Source: Physella acuta
Taxonomy: Eukaryota; Mollusca; Gastropoda; Physidae
DNA length: 64,000 nt
Direction: 5' to 3'
Assembly: GCF_028476545.1 (NCBI RefSeq)
Contig: NW_026731879.1
Location: 469,501 to 533,500, forward strand
The notes under the pieces: generated by a model
The model's input: the letters and a program-made list of their open reading frames with translations, nothing else
What the model was told of the DNA's origin: nothing
Database searches by the model: none
Shown here: piece by piece, positions 1 to 10,787 of the stretch
Layout of the letters: each line of letters starts with the position of its first letter
How positions within the stretch are numbered: position 1 is the first letter of the stretch
Position numbers and translations under genes: made by a program

Positions 1-500
1 CAGACACATACAGACACATACAGACACATACAGACACATACAGACACATACAGACACATACAGACACATACAGACACACACACAGACACATACAGACACA
101 TACAGACACATACAGACACATACAGACACATACAGACACATACAGACACATACAGACACATACAGACACATACAGACACATACACACACATACAGACACA
201 TATAGACACATACAGACACATATAGACACATAAACACATACAGATACATACAAACACATACAAACACATACAGACACATACAGACACATACAGACACATA
301 CACACACGTACACACACATACAGAGATATACAGACACATACAGGCACACAGAAACATACAGACACATAGACACATACAGACACATACAAACATACAGACA
401 CCTGCACACACATACATACACATAGAGACACTTGTACACACATACAGACACATACAGACACGTACAGACACGTACACGCACATACACAGACAGACAGACA
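1..500. repeat. 10-bp tandem repeat array (CAGACACATA)n, continues off the left edge
   Basis: The unit CAGACACATA repeats almost perfectly for the first ~290 bases. It then decays through substitutions (TATAGACACA, CAAACACATA) into a mixed CACACA/CAGACA tract ending near 500. The array enters from outside the window, so its full length is unknown. The purest copies are at the window edge and the most diverged at the inner edge, as expected when unequal exchange homogenises the middle of an array. Confidence 0.95.
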
Positions 501-1380
501 AAACTGCAAATTAAGTTTGCTTTTACCAAGACAACAGATTAACCACATTATTTCCTCATGGTCTTTAGCTGTGGGGTGTCTACAAAGATGATGTTAATTC
601 AATTGTTGACGGAATTGAAATATGCTCAAATTCTCTCTCGTTCTGATCATACAATAAACGTCCTTTAATGCAAGAAACCCTTGATTAGCTAACTGTTAAT
701 TAATTAGCGCCAGCGAAAATTTTGTCACCTCAGAACTCTGCTACAGGGGTATGTAAAGATAATTAATTAGTCAGCTAATTAAAGACGTGTGGATGTTCCA
801 ATGGTGTGGCTAATTTAAATTCTATGATGTGGTTAATTAAATAGTGTGGGAACGTAATGCGGCCTCGGAAGATTGCTCTAAGCTAGTTGGACGTTTCCCT
901 AATCTGGCTAATACACGGCAGGAATTATTCACCGTTATAGGCGAGAACTTGGATGCGGGTTTTCATCATTCTAAATAAGTTACATATTTTTTAACAGACG
1001 AATTTTGGGAATATTGTCTGTATAGTTAAAATTGTCTGGGAGGTTTTTATGTAAAAATAAAACTGGAATTTAAAAAACTGGGCAGTTTATTGACCGAAAC
1101 GTCAGCTCCCGGAGAACCAATTCTCTCAGGGGTTGGCTACTAGTGAGAAAATAAATGTATATCCCCTTCTTAAATTTGGCATCATTTTCTCAATGCTTTT
1201 CTTTACGTGACGGCATGCTCTTATCAAAGTTACATTTTTTCCCCCCAAAACCGGATTCACGGTTGAATAAAGTAAAAGCCATTAAAAGATTAAAAACTAA
1301 AAACTGAGTTTAAGTGTTGCTGTCATTCAGGCGAACTCAGGGAGCAGATTTTTTTAGCTTGACAAGACGTGCTTGTCCCA
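501..1380. other. unique AT-rich non-coding stretch
   Basis: I see no long open frame, RNA gene or tandem repeat here. There are several TTAATTAA-like clusters and a CCCCCCAAAA tract near 1240. No function can be assigned. Confidence 0.6.
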
Positions 1381-1382
1381 AA

Positions 1383-1695
1383 TAACAACACACGCATACC
1401 CCCTCCTCTACACGCCTACCCCCCTCTACACGCCTACCCCCTCTACACGCCTGCCACAGCAGCACTTTTCCAGCAAGTAGCACATCCACACACTCACAGA
1501 CCCACACACACAGACACACACACAGACCCACACACACAGACCCACACACACAGACCGCCACCCACACACACACACACAGACCAACACAAAGACACACACA
1601 CAGACCCACACACAGACTCAACCACACACCCACACCTACACACACAGACTCAATCACACAACCACACACACACACACACACAGACCCACCCACAC
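1383..1695. repeat. CA-rich microsatellite, ACACACAGACCC type
   Basis: The region opens with three copies of a short CTACACGCCTACCCCC-like unit (about 1405-1450). It becomes an irregular (CACACAGAC)n / (CA)n tract from about 1490 to 1690. Frames read through on both strands only because the dinucleotide pattern lacks stops. Confidence 0.9.
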
Positions 1696-1747
1696 TGATC
1701 CACACCTTCGACCCACAATGACGGTCACACAGCCATTACTTCTTGCA

Positions 1748-2447
1748 CCTCTGTCACCGTTGGATGAACCAACGAACTAGGCGACCTTAGTGAGCAGCCT
1801 GTCACGGTTGGATGAACCATCGAACTTCTGTGTGACTGACCTTAGTGAGCAGCATGTCACGGTTGGATGAACCATCGAACTAGGCGACCTTAGTGAGCAG
1901 CCTGTCACCGTTGGATGAACCAACGAACTAGGCGACCTTAGTGAGCAGCCTGTCACGGTTGGATGAACCATCGAACTTCTGTGTGACCGACCTTAGTGAG
2001 CAGCCTGTCACGGTTGGATGAACCAACAAACTAGGCGACCTTAGTGAGCAGCCTGTCACGGTTGGATGAACCAACAAACTAGGCGACCTTAGTGAGCAGC
2101 CTGTCACGGTTGGATGAACCAACGAACTAGGCGACCTTAATGAGCAGCCTGTCACGGTTGGATGAACCAACGAACTAGGCGACCTTAGTGAGCAGCCTGT
2201 CACGGTTGGATGAACCAACGAACTAGGCGACCTTAGTGAGCAGCCTGTCACGGTTGGATGAACCATCGAATTTCTGTGTGACCGACCTTAGTGAGCAGCC
2301 TGTCACGGTTGGATGAACCAACGAACTAGGCGACCTTAGTGAGCAGCCTGTCACGGTTGGATGAACCATCGAACTAGGCGAGCTAGGTGAGCAGCCTGTC
2401 ACGGTTGGATGAACCAACGAACTATGCGAGCTAGGTGAGCAGCCAAT
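1748..2447. repeat. 48-bp minisatellite, about 14 copies
   Basis: The unit contains GTCACGGTTGGATGAACC, then AACGAACTAGGCGACC, then TTAGTGAGCAGCCT. Most copies are 48 bp. A recurring variant replaces the middle with TTCTGTGTGACCGACC (starting near 1824, 1976 and 2272), so two unit types are interleaved. The last two copies drift to GCGAGCTAGGTGAGC. Because 48 is divisible by three the minus strand reads as a 16-residue repeat (VHPTVTGCSLRSPSSL), but no start context, splice context or non-repeat domain supports a gene. Confidence 0.93.
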
Positions 2448-2533
2448 CCCCCAGTGCACGTGTGTGAGATTGACCTATGCTCACCATTGACTGAGTTGAA
2501 AATAAAATAATGTTACCTTTTGTAACAATAGCT

Positions 2534-2639
2534 TGGGTGTATGTGTGTATGTGTGTATATGTGTGATTGTATGTATGTGAGTGTTTGTGTGTGTATGTGT
2601 TTGTGTGTTTACTTATGCGTGTTTGTGTTAATGTCTTGG

Positions 2640-2689
<50 letters not shown>

Positions 2690-2706
2690 GTGTGTGTGTG
2701 TGTGTA
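2534..2706. repeat. (TG)n / TGTATGTGTG microsatellite
   Basis: A degenerate TGTATGTGTG tract leads into about 60 bp of nearly pure (TG)n at 2643-2703, broken by GGGTGGG. (TG)n of this length can adopt Z-DNA in principle; no biological role is visible. Confidence 0.93.
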
Positions 2707-3238
2707 TGGTGTCAATGTCTCCGTTTAACATGGTTTTAAAAGTATTTTGCCATATCTGTCCAGCGCTTTCAAGAGATAAACAAATCAGCATCAATTCATC
2801 ATTTGTTTCACGGAAAATGTGCTGATTCCACATTTAAATTGTCACAACCATGAGTTGTCATTTTTGAGCGAACAATCTGTTATCTAACATCAGTTGAATC
2901 TTCATCTGAACCAAAGTCTTACCTAAACTGTTCTCTACCACTAATCTTAAATCTTACTTGAACATGGACGGCCATAGAACCTTTTGGACGGCCAATGAAC
3001 ACTTTGGACGGCCAGAGTGACGGCTGTATCTGTCTTGAGTCTGAAATGCTGACCACCTAACGTGAGATGGACACTACGGGAAGTTTTTTAACACGATGTG
3101 GGGGAGGGGTGGGGGTGGGTTTGCTCCACTTCTAATGTCCATGTATGATAGGAACAATGTCTGACCACACCCTGGGATAGTTTTGTCTGGTGAGTAGAGT
3201 TCATGTAACTGTCAAAGTAAACAACTCACACTATCTTG
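2707..3238. other. unique non-coding stretch
   Basis: No gene is seen. A short motif TGGACGGCCA recurs three times between about 2965 and 3015, and there is a G-rich run near 3103-3120. Confidence 0.55.
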
Positions 3239-3387
3239 TCACGTGATGACATCAACCAATCACCGGGCCGCTCACACCATCCTGTCTAGACGCTAAAACA
3301 ACCGACTAGTTCTATCAAGGTCACGTGACGTCAGCAACCAATCACAGAGCGACTTTATTATTAACCAAAGATGGCCTGGATAAAAGG
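3239..3387 (+). promoter_or_regulatory. candidate promoter: two E-box/CCAAT dyads followed by a TATA-like box
   Basis: TCACGTGA at 3239-3246 is followed by ACCAATCA at 3255-3262. TCACGTGA at 3321-3328 is followed by ACCAATCA at 3337-3344, so the 9-bp gap before CCAAT is the same in both. The second dyad also overlaps TGACGTCA, a CRE. ATAAAAGG lies at 3380-3387, about 40 bp after the second CCAAT, a plausible distance for a TATA element. In known promoters these motifs bind USF/TFE-type bHLH factors, NF-Y and CREB/ATF. No coding exon is recognised downstream, so promoter activity is inference. Confidence 0.35.
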
Positions 3388-3494
3388 CCAGACTATAATC
3401 TGCTTACCGTGAGTGGCTGAAGCTTGAACTGATCTACTGGGCTCTGGTCCAGCTCTACTCATCCCACGGTCACGTGATCAGTCATGGTGTGCTC

Positions 3495-3945
3495 ACTTAT
3501 ATGCAGTCTTACAAGGTAAACATTCGTATGTACACACACTTATATGCAGTCTTAAAAGGTCAGAGGCGTAGCGACCCTTCCCGGCGCCCGGGGACAAACT
3601 TTCAATTTGGCGCCCCCCTCGGGAGCAAATGTTTAATTTGCACCCCCCCCCCCCCCCCCCAACTTTCGATTTGCACCCCCACCTTAAACTATTTATAATG
3701 CAAAAATGCAGCTAAAATGACATTTTAATTTGTTTTAACAACCCATTTTGGCGCCCCCTAAAGTCGGCGCCCGGGGCCATATGTACCCCCCTGCCCCCCC
3801 CCTATCACTACGCCTCTGTAAAAGGTAAACATTCGTATATACACACACTTATATGCAGTCTTACAAGGTAAACATTCGTATATTCACACATTTATATGCA
3901 GTCTTAAAAGGTAAACATTTGTATATACACACACTTACAAGATAT
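3495..3945. repeat. 43-bp minisatellite interrupted by a MITE
   Basis: The unit runs ACTTATATGCAGTCTTACAA then GGTAAACATTCGTATATACA, period 43 bp. About two copies precede position 3561 and three follow 3818. The interruption is a 258-bp element with its own duplicated target (see 3561-3818). Removing it restores the period, so the array existed before the insertion. Confidence 0.85.
3561..3818. mobile_element. non-autonomous hAT-type MITE with perfect 8-bp target duplication
   Basis: The ends are inverted: CAGAGGCGTAGCGA at the left and TCACTACGCCTCTG at the right. Both flanks carry TAAAAGGT (3553-3560 and 3819-3826), a perfect 8-bp target-site duplication as made by hAT transposases. The 258-bp interior holds long C runs, several GGCGCCC motifs and no open frame. 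A related copy, in opposite orientation, begins at 9819. The perfect duplication suggests a fairly young insertion. Superfamily is inferred from the 8-bp duplication and CAG...CTG termini. Confidence 0.85.
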
Positions 3946-4025
3946 ATACACACACACGCGTTTTGTTTTAAATAAAAAGTTTGTGTCACATCAGGGTGTC
4001 AATTCTTGACAATCAAATTATTTCT

Positions 4026-4122
4026 TGATACACACGGGGGACTTTTTTGATGACTTTTTTGATGACTTTTTTGTGACTTTTTTGTGTGACTTTTTTGGTG
4101 ACTTGTTTCTGTGTGACTTTTT
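4026..4122. repeat. degenerate GACTTTTTTGTGT repeat (left half)
   Basis: Repeats of GACTTTTTT with GATGA/GTGT spacers run from about 4026. They are interrupted by the 4123-4780 element and resume at about 4781-4850 (TGACTTTTTTGTGTGATTTT). The element therefore probably landed inside this low-complexity tract. Confidence 0.75.
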
Positions 4123-4780
4123 ACTTTCTCGTATAAACAAAGTATAGAGAAAGTCTTGTAAACGTGCAAAAAAAAAAATCTAGATTTTTAGAAATCTCGA
4201 CGTTTTACACTTGACTGATACGGAAAAACATAATTTTGCAATCTTGTCCGTATGTCTGTGCGTCTGTGTGTAAACACGATAACTTGAGTACCGTTACAGC
4301 TAGGTTGATGAAATTTCTTATATAAGTATCTTATCGAAATCGTATCTTATCGAAATTTTCGCTAACCGGAAGTGGTACTTTTTTACTTTGAATTTTTCAA
4401 AAGCCTGAGTATAACTTGAGTACTATTTCAGATAGATAAATAAAATTTCACAGGTAAGTAAAAGATCTAATTCTCTACCTTCTAACAAATTTTGAGTAAT
4501 TTCCGTTGACCGGAAGTAGTAATTTACGCTATTTCCAATTTCTCAAAAAACGCATGTAAATTTATAAAATACTAATAATATTCTGCACTATTATGCACAT
4601 TTCATTTGGCGTTCACTGGTGGGCAATTCTTTTTTCTACGAGATTTTATTCTATTTTAAAAAGTTTAAGTATTTAAAATAGATTAAAATTCATGTCTAGA
4701 TCTATATCCCGAGTTCCCATCCCCTGTGTTTTTATATAAGAATATTCGAGAAAGTTTAGGGGAGATCACTCCCGGTTTAT
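4123..4780. mobile_element. dispersed repeat family 'ACTTTCTCG', copy 1
   Basis: The left edge starts ACTTTCTCGTATAAACAAAG and continues into TATAGAGAAAGT, an imperfect hairpin. The right edge is GAGAAAGTTTAGGGGAGATC followed by ACTCCCGGTTTAT, which contains a second small hairpin (GGGAG/CTCCC). The core includes GATAACTTGAGTACCGTTAC and AGCTAGGTTGATGAAATTT. Two other copies lie at 12707-13475 (same orientation) and 39777-40275 (reversed). No open frame is conserved, so it is non-autonomous. The subterminal ACTTTCTCG/CGAGAAAGT inversion suggests a DNA element. The poly-T before copy 2 (poly-A on the other strand) would instead suit a SINE. Class undecided. Confidence 0.75.
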
Positions 4781-4860
4781 TTCTGTGACTTTTTATGTGT
4801 CTTTTTTCTGTGACTTTTTTGTGTGATTTTTTTATGTGACTTTCCGTGACTTTTCCCGCT

Positions 4861-6020
4861 CACGAGGAAAATAGCTGGTCGGATGGATGAACTTGATTAA
4901 AGTAATGATTAAATGAATGGATTATGATTAAATCAATGAATACAATGAATTGGATGGGCATATCTGATGAAAATTTGAAAAGCTAAAACGGCTGGCAAAT
5001 TGAATCTAAGCGGCAACCTCCCCCCCCCCCCCCCCCCCCCGTTTCGCTTTAAAAAGGAGGTGATTTTTCAAAGAGGAAGTATGTCCTCATTACAGCCTTA
5101 GAAGTCACTGAGAGATGGCCGCGGGCTTGTGACGTCATCATCTGCCAGAGCCTGAGATCCGGTCTACAAAGTACCGGCACGGAACTTGCAAGTCTTGAAC
5201 TCGGACCTCTAGACGGAACACCGGGCCTGGTAATGAGACATTACGGTCATCACGTGGTCGGTAATTGATGGCCTGTTCCCCGGGATGGTCTGCTGGGTGT
5301 GATCTTCGCTGGTGGGGACTGATGACGTCATCACGATATAATCGCTTGGGCAGGGAACAAAATTTTTATTTCATTCGGATTGTGACTTTCATCTGCGGGT
5401 AGGGGGAGGGGGGTTTTACTGACAGACACCAATTACTGACAGTGACACGAGTCTGTGACTAGTCATCGGTGAACTTAAAACCTTTTTAAGGCGTTGGATA
5501 TTAAAGTTTAGTAGAACTGTGTAAGAAACACGATTTGGTAAATGTATAAACATTCTGTGACATCATATAGAATGTTAGGTAAATGTATAAAACGATATAT
5601 TGTCAGTGATGTTATATGGTCAGTGACATGATATTGTCAGTGACGTCATGTTGACAGTGACATGATATCTGAGAGCTGGTGTTAGACAGAAACTATGTAT
5701 TATGCTAAAGTTGGTTAAAAATTGAAACGAATGGCAAACAGCCGTTTCTTAAAATAGTTATCATTTCAAAACTTGCTGAAGTCGGTGGCTGACCTCGGTG
5801 GCTGACCCCAGAAAATGGGAGGGCAGTCTGACATGCAGACTCAGGTTTCAGAATCTCCGAGCCATCAGTCTGTGAATTACTGTCTGCTCTTTAGTCGGGT
5901 CGCACTAGTTTGGCTCCCACAATCCACCAGCCGGGACACAAGACAAAGGCTCATCAATTTGTCAGTTCCAGGGAAATCATATGGCATTATGCGCGAAATA
6001 CACACTTTTTGACAATATAA
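4861..6020. other. unique non-coding stretch with C tract and CRE-like motifs
   Basis: No gene is seen. A run of about 20 C lies near 5021-5040. TGACGTCA-type sequences occur near 5130, 5320 and 5640, the last within short repeats of TGTCAGTGACRTGATAT. ORF fragments of 65-68 codons near 5815-6187 run into the following array and are not convincing. Confidence 0.55.
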
Positions 6021-6021
6021 C

Positions 6022-7845
6022 AGCTACCATACCCTGCACCACACCCACCCCAACAATCATAACCAACCATACCCTGCACCACCCCCACCCCAACAATCAT
6101 AACCAACCATACCCTACACTACACCTCACCCACCCCAACAATCATAACCAACCATACCCTGCACCACCCCCACCCCAACAATCATAACCAACCATACCCT
6201 ACACTACACCTCACCCACCCCAACAATCATAACCAACCATACCCTACACTACACCTCACCCACCCCAACAATCATAACCAACCATACCCTGCACCACCCC
6301 CACCCCAACAATCATAACCAACCATACCCTACACTACACCTCACCCACCCCAACAATCATAACCAACCATACCCTACACTACACCTCACCCACCCCAACA
6401 ATCATAACCAAACATACCCTACACTACACCTCACCCACCCCAACAATCATAACCAACCATACCCTACACTACACCTCACCCACCCCAACAATCATAACCA
6501 ACCATACCCTACACTACACCTCACCCACCCCAACAATCATAACCAACCATACCCTACACTACACCTCACCCACCCCAACAATCATAACCAACCATACCCT
6601 ACACTACACCTCACCCACCCCAACAATCATAACCAACCATACCCTACACTACACCTCACCCACCCCAACAATCATAACCAACCATACCCTACACTACACC
6701 TCACCCACCCCAACAATCATAACCAACCATACCCTACACTACACCTCACCCACCCCAACAATCATAACCAACCATACACTACACCTCACCCACCCCAACA
6801 ATCATAACCAACCATACCCTGCACCACCCCCACCCCAACAATCATAACCAACCATACCCTACACTACACCTCACCCACCCCAACAATCATAACCAACCAT
6901 ACCCTACACTACACCTCACCCACCCCAACAATCATAACCAACCATACCCTACACTACACCTCACCCACCCCAACAATCATAACCAACCATACCCTACACC
7001 TCACCCACCCAACAATCATAACCAACCATACCCTACACCTCACCCACCCCCACCCCAACAATCATAACCAACCATACCCTACACCTCACCCACCCCCACT
7101 CCAACAATCATAACCAACCATACCCTGCACCTCACCCACCCCAACAATCATAACCAACCATACCCTACACTACACCTCACCCACCCCAACAATCATAACC
7201 AACCATACCCTACACTACACCTCACCCACCCCAACAATCATAACCAACCATACCCTACACTACACCTCACCCACCCCAACAATCATAACCAACCATACCC
7301 TACACTACACCTCACCCACCCCAACAATCATAACCAACCATACCCTACACTACACCTCACCCACGCCAACAATCATAACCAACCATACCCTACACTACAC
7401 CTCACCCACCCAACAATCATAACCAACCATACCCTACACCTCACCCACCCCCACCCCAACAATCATAACCAACCATACCCTACACTACACCTCACCCACC
7501 CCAACAATCATAACCAACCATACCCTACACTACACCTCACCCACCCCAACAATCATAACCAACCATACCCTACACCTCACCCACCCAACAATCATAACCA
7601 ACCATACCCTACACTACACCTCACCCACCCCAACAATCATAACCAACCATACCCTACACCTCACCCACCCCAACAATCATAACCAACCATACCCTACACC
7701 TCACCCACCCCCAACAATCATAACCAACCATACCCTACACTACACCTCACCCACCCCAACAATCATAACCAACCATACCCTGCACTACACCCCACACCCA
7801 CCCCCACCTCAACAATCATAACCAACCATACCATGCACTACACAT
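6022..7845. repeat. 45-bp minisatellite, about 40 copies
   Basis: The standard unit is CCCTACACTACACCTCACCC then ACCCCAACAATCATAACCAA then CCATA, 45 bp. A shorter variant (CCCTGCACCACCCCCACCCC start) recurs near 6060, 6160, 6290 and 6815. Further shortened copies cluster between about 6990 and 7130 and between 7410 and 7730. Purine and pyrimidine segregate strongly, with no G on the plus strand except in the GCACC variants. Confidence 0.96.
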
Positions 7846-7864
7846 TTCTCTCATCCATGTTACC

Positions 7865-8045
7865 AGCTAAACCCTAACTTTTACTCTAAAATTAACACTA
7901 ACCACAACCAATCGAAACGCAAACATAAAAACAAACGCAAATGCAAACATAATTGCATGGCGTTCACAGTATAGCCCGGGGCGCCAAATCGCACTCTGCC
8001 GGGGCGCCGACGGACCCGCCAGATTCAAATTATACGCATCCTACC
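7865..8045. mobile_element. fragment of the AAACRCAAAC-tract repeat family
   Basis: This ~180-bp piece has the order ACCCTAAC-like start, AAACGCAAACATAAAAACAA tract, then ATAGCCCGGGGCGCCAAATC and a GCACYCTGCCGGGGCGCCG block. The same order occurs at 8364-9095 and 36487-37315. It directly follows the 45-bp array. It is a partial copy without identifiable ends. Confidence 0.6.
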
Positions 8046-8363
8046 ATTGTCTCTCACTAAAACCAACATTGGTACTAAGGGACTAAGTAAGTAATTTGTA
8101 CACTTTTTTTTCAATTTTTGTGAAGGCTGATGCATTTAAATTTGATTTTGTTCTTTTCACATTACGTCAATTAAAATGATCAGTTTGTAAAATGAATATT
8201 TTTTCTTACAAAATTATCAATAATTTATTTTTTAGACATCCGTTTAGATTTTAGTACAAAAGTAAACACTTTGAGAATATTACACAATGGCGATCGAGTT
8301 TTTTACTATATGCTTGTCTTTCACGCGTCCGCAACATACAGAGCCAGAAATATATTTATTTAT

Positions 8364-9095
8364 AATAGCCGTCCCGGCAAGGCCCTGCACTGGCCTCTGT
8401 GAAAAACTTACCTGTAAAGAACCACGACTTTTGTGTTTATTAAGCAGCATACACCCAGCATTGCCCGGGTTTAGGAAATAATTTACTTTTCCAATTACAT
8501 GTCTGTATGCAAATATGGACTTTTGACAAAATAACACAAAACTCTAAACCTAACTCTTACTTTAAACTTAACCCTAACCACAACCAACCAAAACCAAAAC
8601 ACAAACTCAGAAACAAACGCAAACGTAACGCAAACCCAAACAAAAAAGCAAACACAAAAACAAATGCAAAAGTAACGTAAACACAAACACAAATACCAAT
8701 ACCAATAGAAACACAAACGCAAACACAACCGCAAGCCGAAGCGCAAAAGATAACTTAGAAATTAATGCAAAATTAAATGCTAATATAAACACAAAGCTAA
8801 ATGCAAACATAACGCATAGTGCTTACAGTATAGCCCGGTACCAAATCGCACCCTGCCGATTCAACTTAGTAAACGACTATAATACCCCACCTTACTATAG
8901 CTTATCGAACCTAGGCGCTCACGGGAAGGCCCAGGGTGCCAAACATCACCCTGTCGGGGCGCCGGAGGACAAAGTATGCACCGTAGAGCTCACAGGATAG
9001 CCCAGGGCGCCAAATCGCACCCTGCCGGGGCCCCAGCTGACGCGCCTGATACAATTTAGTGAACGACTATAATACCCCCCCCCCCCCCTGCTATC
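8364..9095 (-). mobile_element. AAACRCAAAC-tract repeat family, long copy B
   Basis: The left part shares GGCCTCTGTGAAAAA, CATGAT/CACGACTT and TTGTGTTTATTAAGCA with the copy at 36487. The middle (about 8560-8815) is an A/C-rich tract built of AAACACAAAC, AAACGCAAAC and variants. The right part has three diverged ~90-bp subrepeats, each with AGCCCGG, CGCCAAATCGCACCCTGCC and CGACTATAATACCCC. On the minus strand the left edge reads GCCGGGACGGCTATT, close to the CTAGT end of the other copy, so a non-autonomous Helitron is possible. No coding capacity. A run of about 14 C near 9075 closes the unit. Confidence 0.55.
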
Positions 9096-9274
9096 CGCAA
9101 ACGGAAAGATAGAAGTAAACATAGAGAACATTAAGAAGTAGCTTCTAAACTGTTATTGATTAAAATAATAATTAGTAAACATGGGAGTATAAAATAAATA
9201 AAAGACAGTATTAAAAATATCTGTGTTTTACCTAACAATCTGAAAGAAACACACTCAGATCCAAGTTTGTTCAG

Positions 9275-9818
9275 GTCAAATGATTAGTTATTTCTGCAGC
9301 AGAGGCAAATGTCTATACCCACTCTTCATCAGACATTAATGGCTGTGGCTTGCCAATTTCTATACCCACTCTTCATCAGACTTTATGGCTGTGGCTTGCC
9401 AATTTCTATACCCACTCTTCATCAGACTTTATGGCTGTGGCTTGCCTTTATACCCACTCTTCATCAGACATTAATGGCTGTGGCTTGCCTTTACTTTCCA
9501 GGAAGTAACCTATTTCCTTTCTTAACTTAAATACTCTGCTAATAACTTTCTCATAACTTAGCCATCTTACTGCTGTGTAATATAGTAAATCTTTCGATAC
9601 TGTGTTTGTATCTTTTAACTGGTCTCTGAACTATCTATTGTTGAGCCCATGTGACCTTATTAAATTCACCATCTTCACCACAGGATTCATTATACTACTA
9701 ATGTCCATAAATTTAGCACACAAAGCTTGTCCAACCAAGCCTTTCTTTACGCCGCTAGTGTAATTTCCTCCATTAACATTCAAGCAACTGAGGTTAGTCC
9801 TGACCAAGTTATAGTCAG
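9275..9818 (-). pseudogene. hAT (Charlie-type) transposase fragment carrying an internal tandem expansion
   Basis: This stretch aligns by eye with about 11470-11950 of the neighbouring hAT copy. Shared landmarks are TTCATCAGACATTAATGGC, AAGTAACCTATTTCC, GTTGAGCCCATGTGAC, TCTTCACCACAGGATTCA, TAATGTCCATA and ATTTAGCACACAAAGCTTG. It therefore encodes, on the minus strand, the middle of the same transposase, but it is shorter and broken in all frames. At 9819 it is cut by a GGCGCC-rich element. The segment equivalent to 11506-11553 is present once there but four times here (see 9309-9500). Confidence 0.75.
9309..9500. repeat. four-copy ~45-bp minisatellite made of transposase coding sequence
   Basis: CTATACCCACTCTTCATCAG then ACATTAATGGCTGTGGCTTG repeats four times, with units of about 39-47 bp. 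The related transposase copy at 11506-11553 has this sequence once, in the same flanking context, so the tandem state is derived. Units 2 and 3 share the variant GACTTTATGG and unit 4 resembles unit 1, as expected after two rounds of duplication. Confidence 0.85.
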
Positions 9819-9995
9819 CAGAGACGTAGCCGGGGAAAGGGGGGGGGGGGGGCGGATAGGGCGGCTGCCTCGGGCGCCGACCCTAGGGTGGGGGCGATAA
9901 AAAAGGGTACAAAAAAAATTAAAAGCCCATTTTAAGCTGCAGTTTTTAATTATAAACAGTCAAAGTTAAGAAATTTAACGGCTAAGAGCCTTTTC
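9819..9995 (-). mobile_element. GGCGCC-rich hAT-like MITE, partial copy related to 3561-3818
   Basis: It starts CAGAGACGTAGCCGGGG, close to the reverse complement of the right end of the 3561-3818 MITE. It also shares CGGGCGCCGAC, TAGGGTGGGGGCG, AAATTAAAA...CATTTTA.GCTGCA and ATTATAAA in the same order. I could not find the opposite end; the sequence after about 9970 has no counterpart in the shorter copy. It interrupts the transposase fragment at 9275-9818, so it is younger than that fragment. Confidence 0.6.
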
Positions 9996-10084
9996 ATACT
10001 GATTTAACAGTTTTCTACCTTGATTGTGTAACTGTAAAACACATACCTTTAAGAAACAGTGACCGGCAAAAACCGCTTTCTAGC

Positions 10085-10395
10085 TACTCCTAGATGGGGG
10101 TGGGGCGTTTTTTCGAAGACTAAAATGGGAAAAATGTTCACTGCATTAGTGAGTAGGTAACCGTTATTAACTGGAAAATAAATCCATTGTACTAAAGCGT
10201 ATTTACGATTGTGCAACATTAAAAAAAGAGTTAGTGACGTAAAAATCAGTTCTACCAACTTTGCCCAAGATGGTGGGGAGGCGTGCTTTTTCAGCAACTA
10301 AAATCGCAAGGATGTGTACTGGATCGGTGAGTATATAACTCTTTTAACACTACGAAAAGAAACCAATTGTATTAACGCTTAAATGTACGATTTCA
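10085..10395. repeat. diverged direct duplication, two ~120-bp copies about 175 bp apart
   Basis: The segments at about 10093-10213 and 10268-10392 share order and spacing: GATGGGGGTGGGGCG / GATGGTGGGGAGGCG, AACTAAAATSG, GTGAGTA, AACYSTT, ACTGGAAAATAAATCCATTG / ACGAAAAGAAACCAATTG, and TTTACGATT / TGTACGATT. Similarity is moderate, so the duplication is old. No coding frame is conserved. Confidence 0.55.
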
Positions 10396-10787
10396 CTACT
10401 CAGTTTTTGTTAAGAAATGACGCGACTAGTTCTTTGTAAGATTCTTACGATTCTCTCAACTTCATCGTGAGAGGTCAGATACTTTTACTTGATTGCGTTA
10501 CATCTTACCTGGATCACTGCATCAAAGAGAAATAAATGTTACGGATTCTTGTATCCGATCAGTAAAATAGCAGACTGTCGAAGCGGATGGGTGTAAAGCA
10601 ACACTCTTTGCCAAACTTTTAAGGGAGAAGAAAACTAGTATAATGTACTGAATAGATCATTTTTTAATTGCTTTTTTCATAACACTTTGCTCAACCTAAC
10701 TGATAATTTAAAATTGTAATATTGAAATTGTTCTAAAGACACGACCAAAAGTAAACTTTAGCACCTTCTACAAAGTACACCTTAAAG
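10396..10787. other. unique non-coding stretch
   Basis: No gene or repeat is recognised between the old duplication and the hAT element. The last eight bases (10780-10787, CCTTAAAG) are the left candidate target duplication of that element. Confidence 0.5.

Noticed and set aside
3405-3416. splice donor ACCGTGAGTGG after the 3380 TATA-like box
   Set aside because: It falls about where transcription would start, too close to give a sensible first exon.
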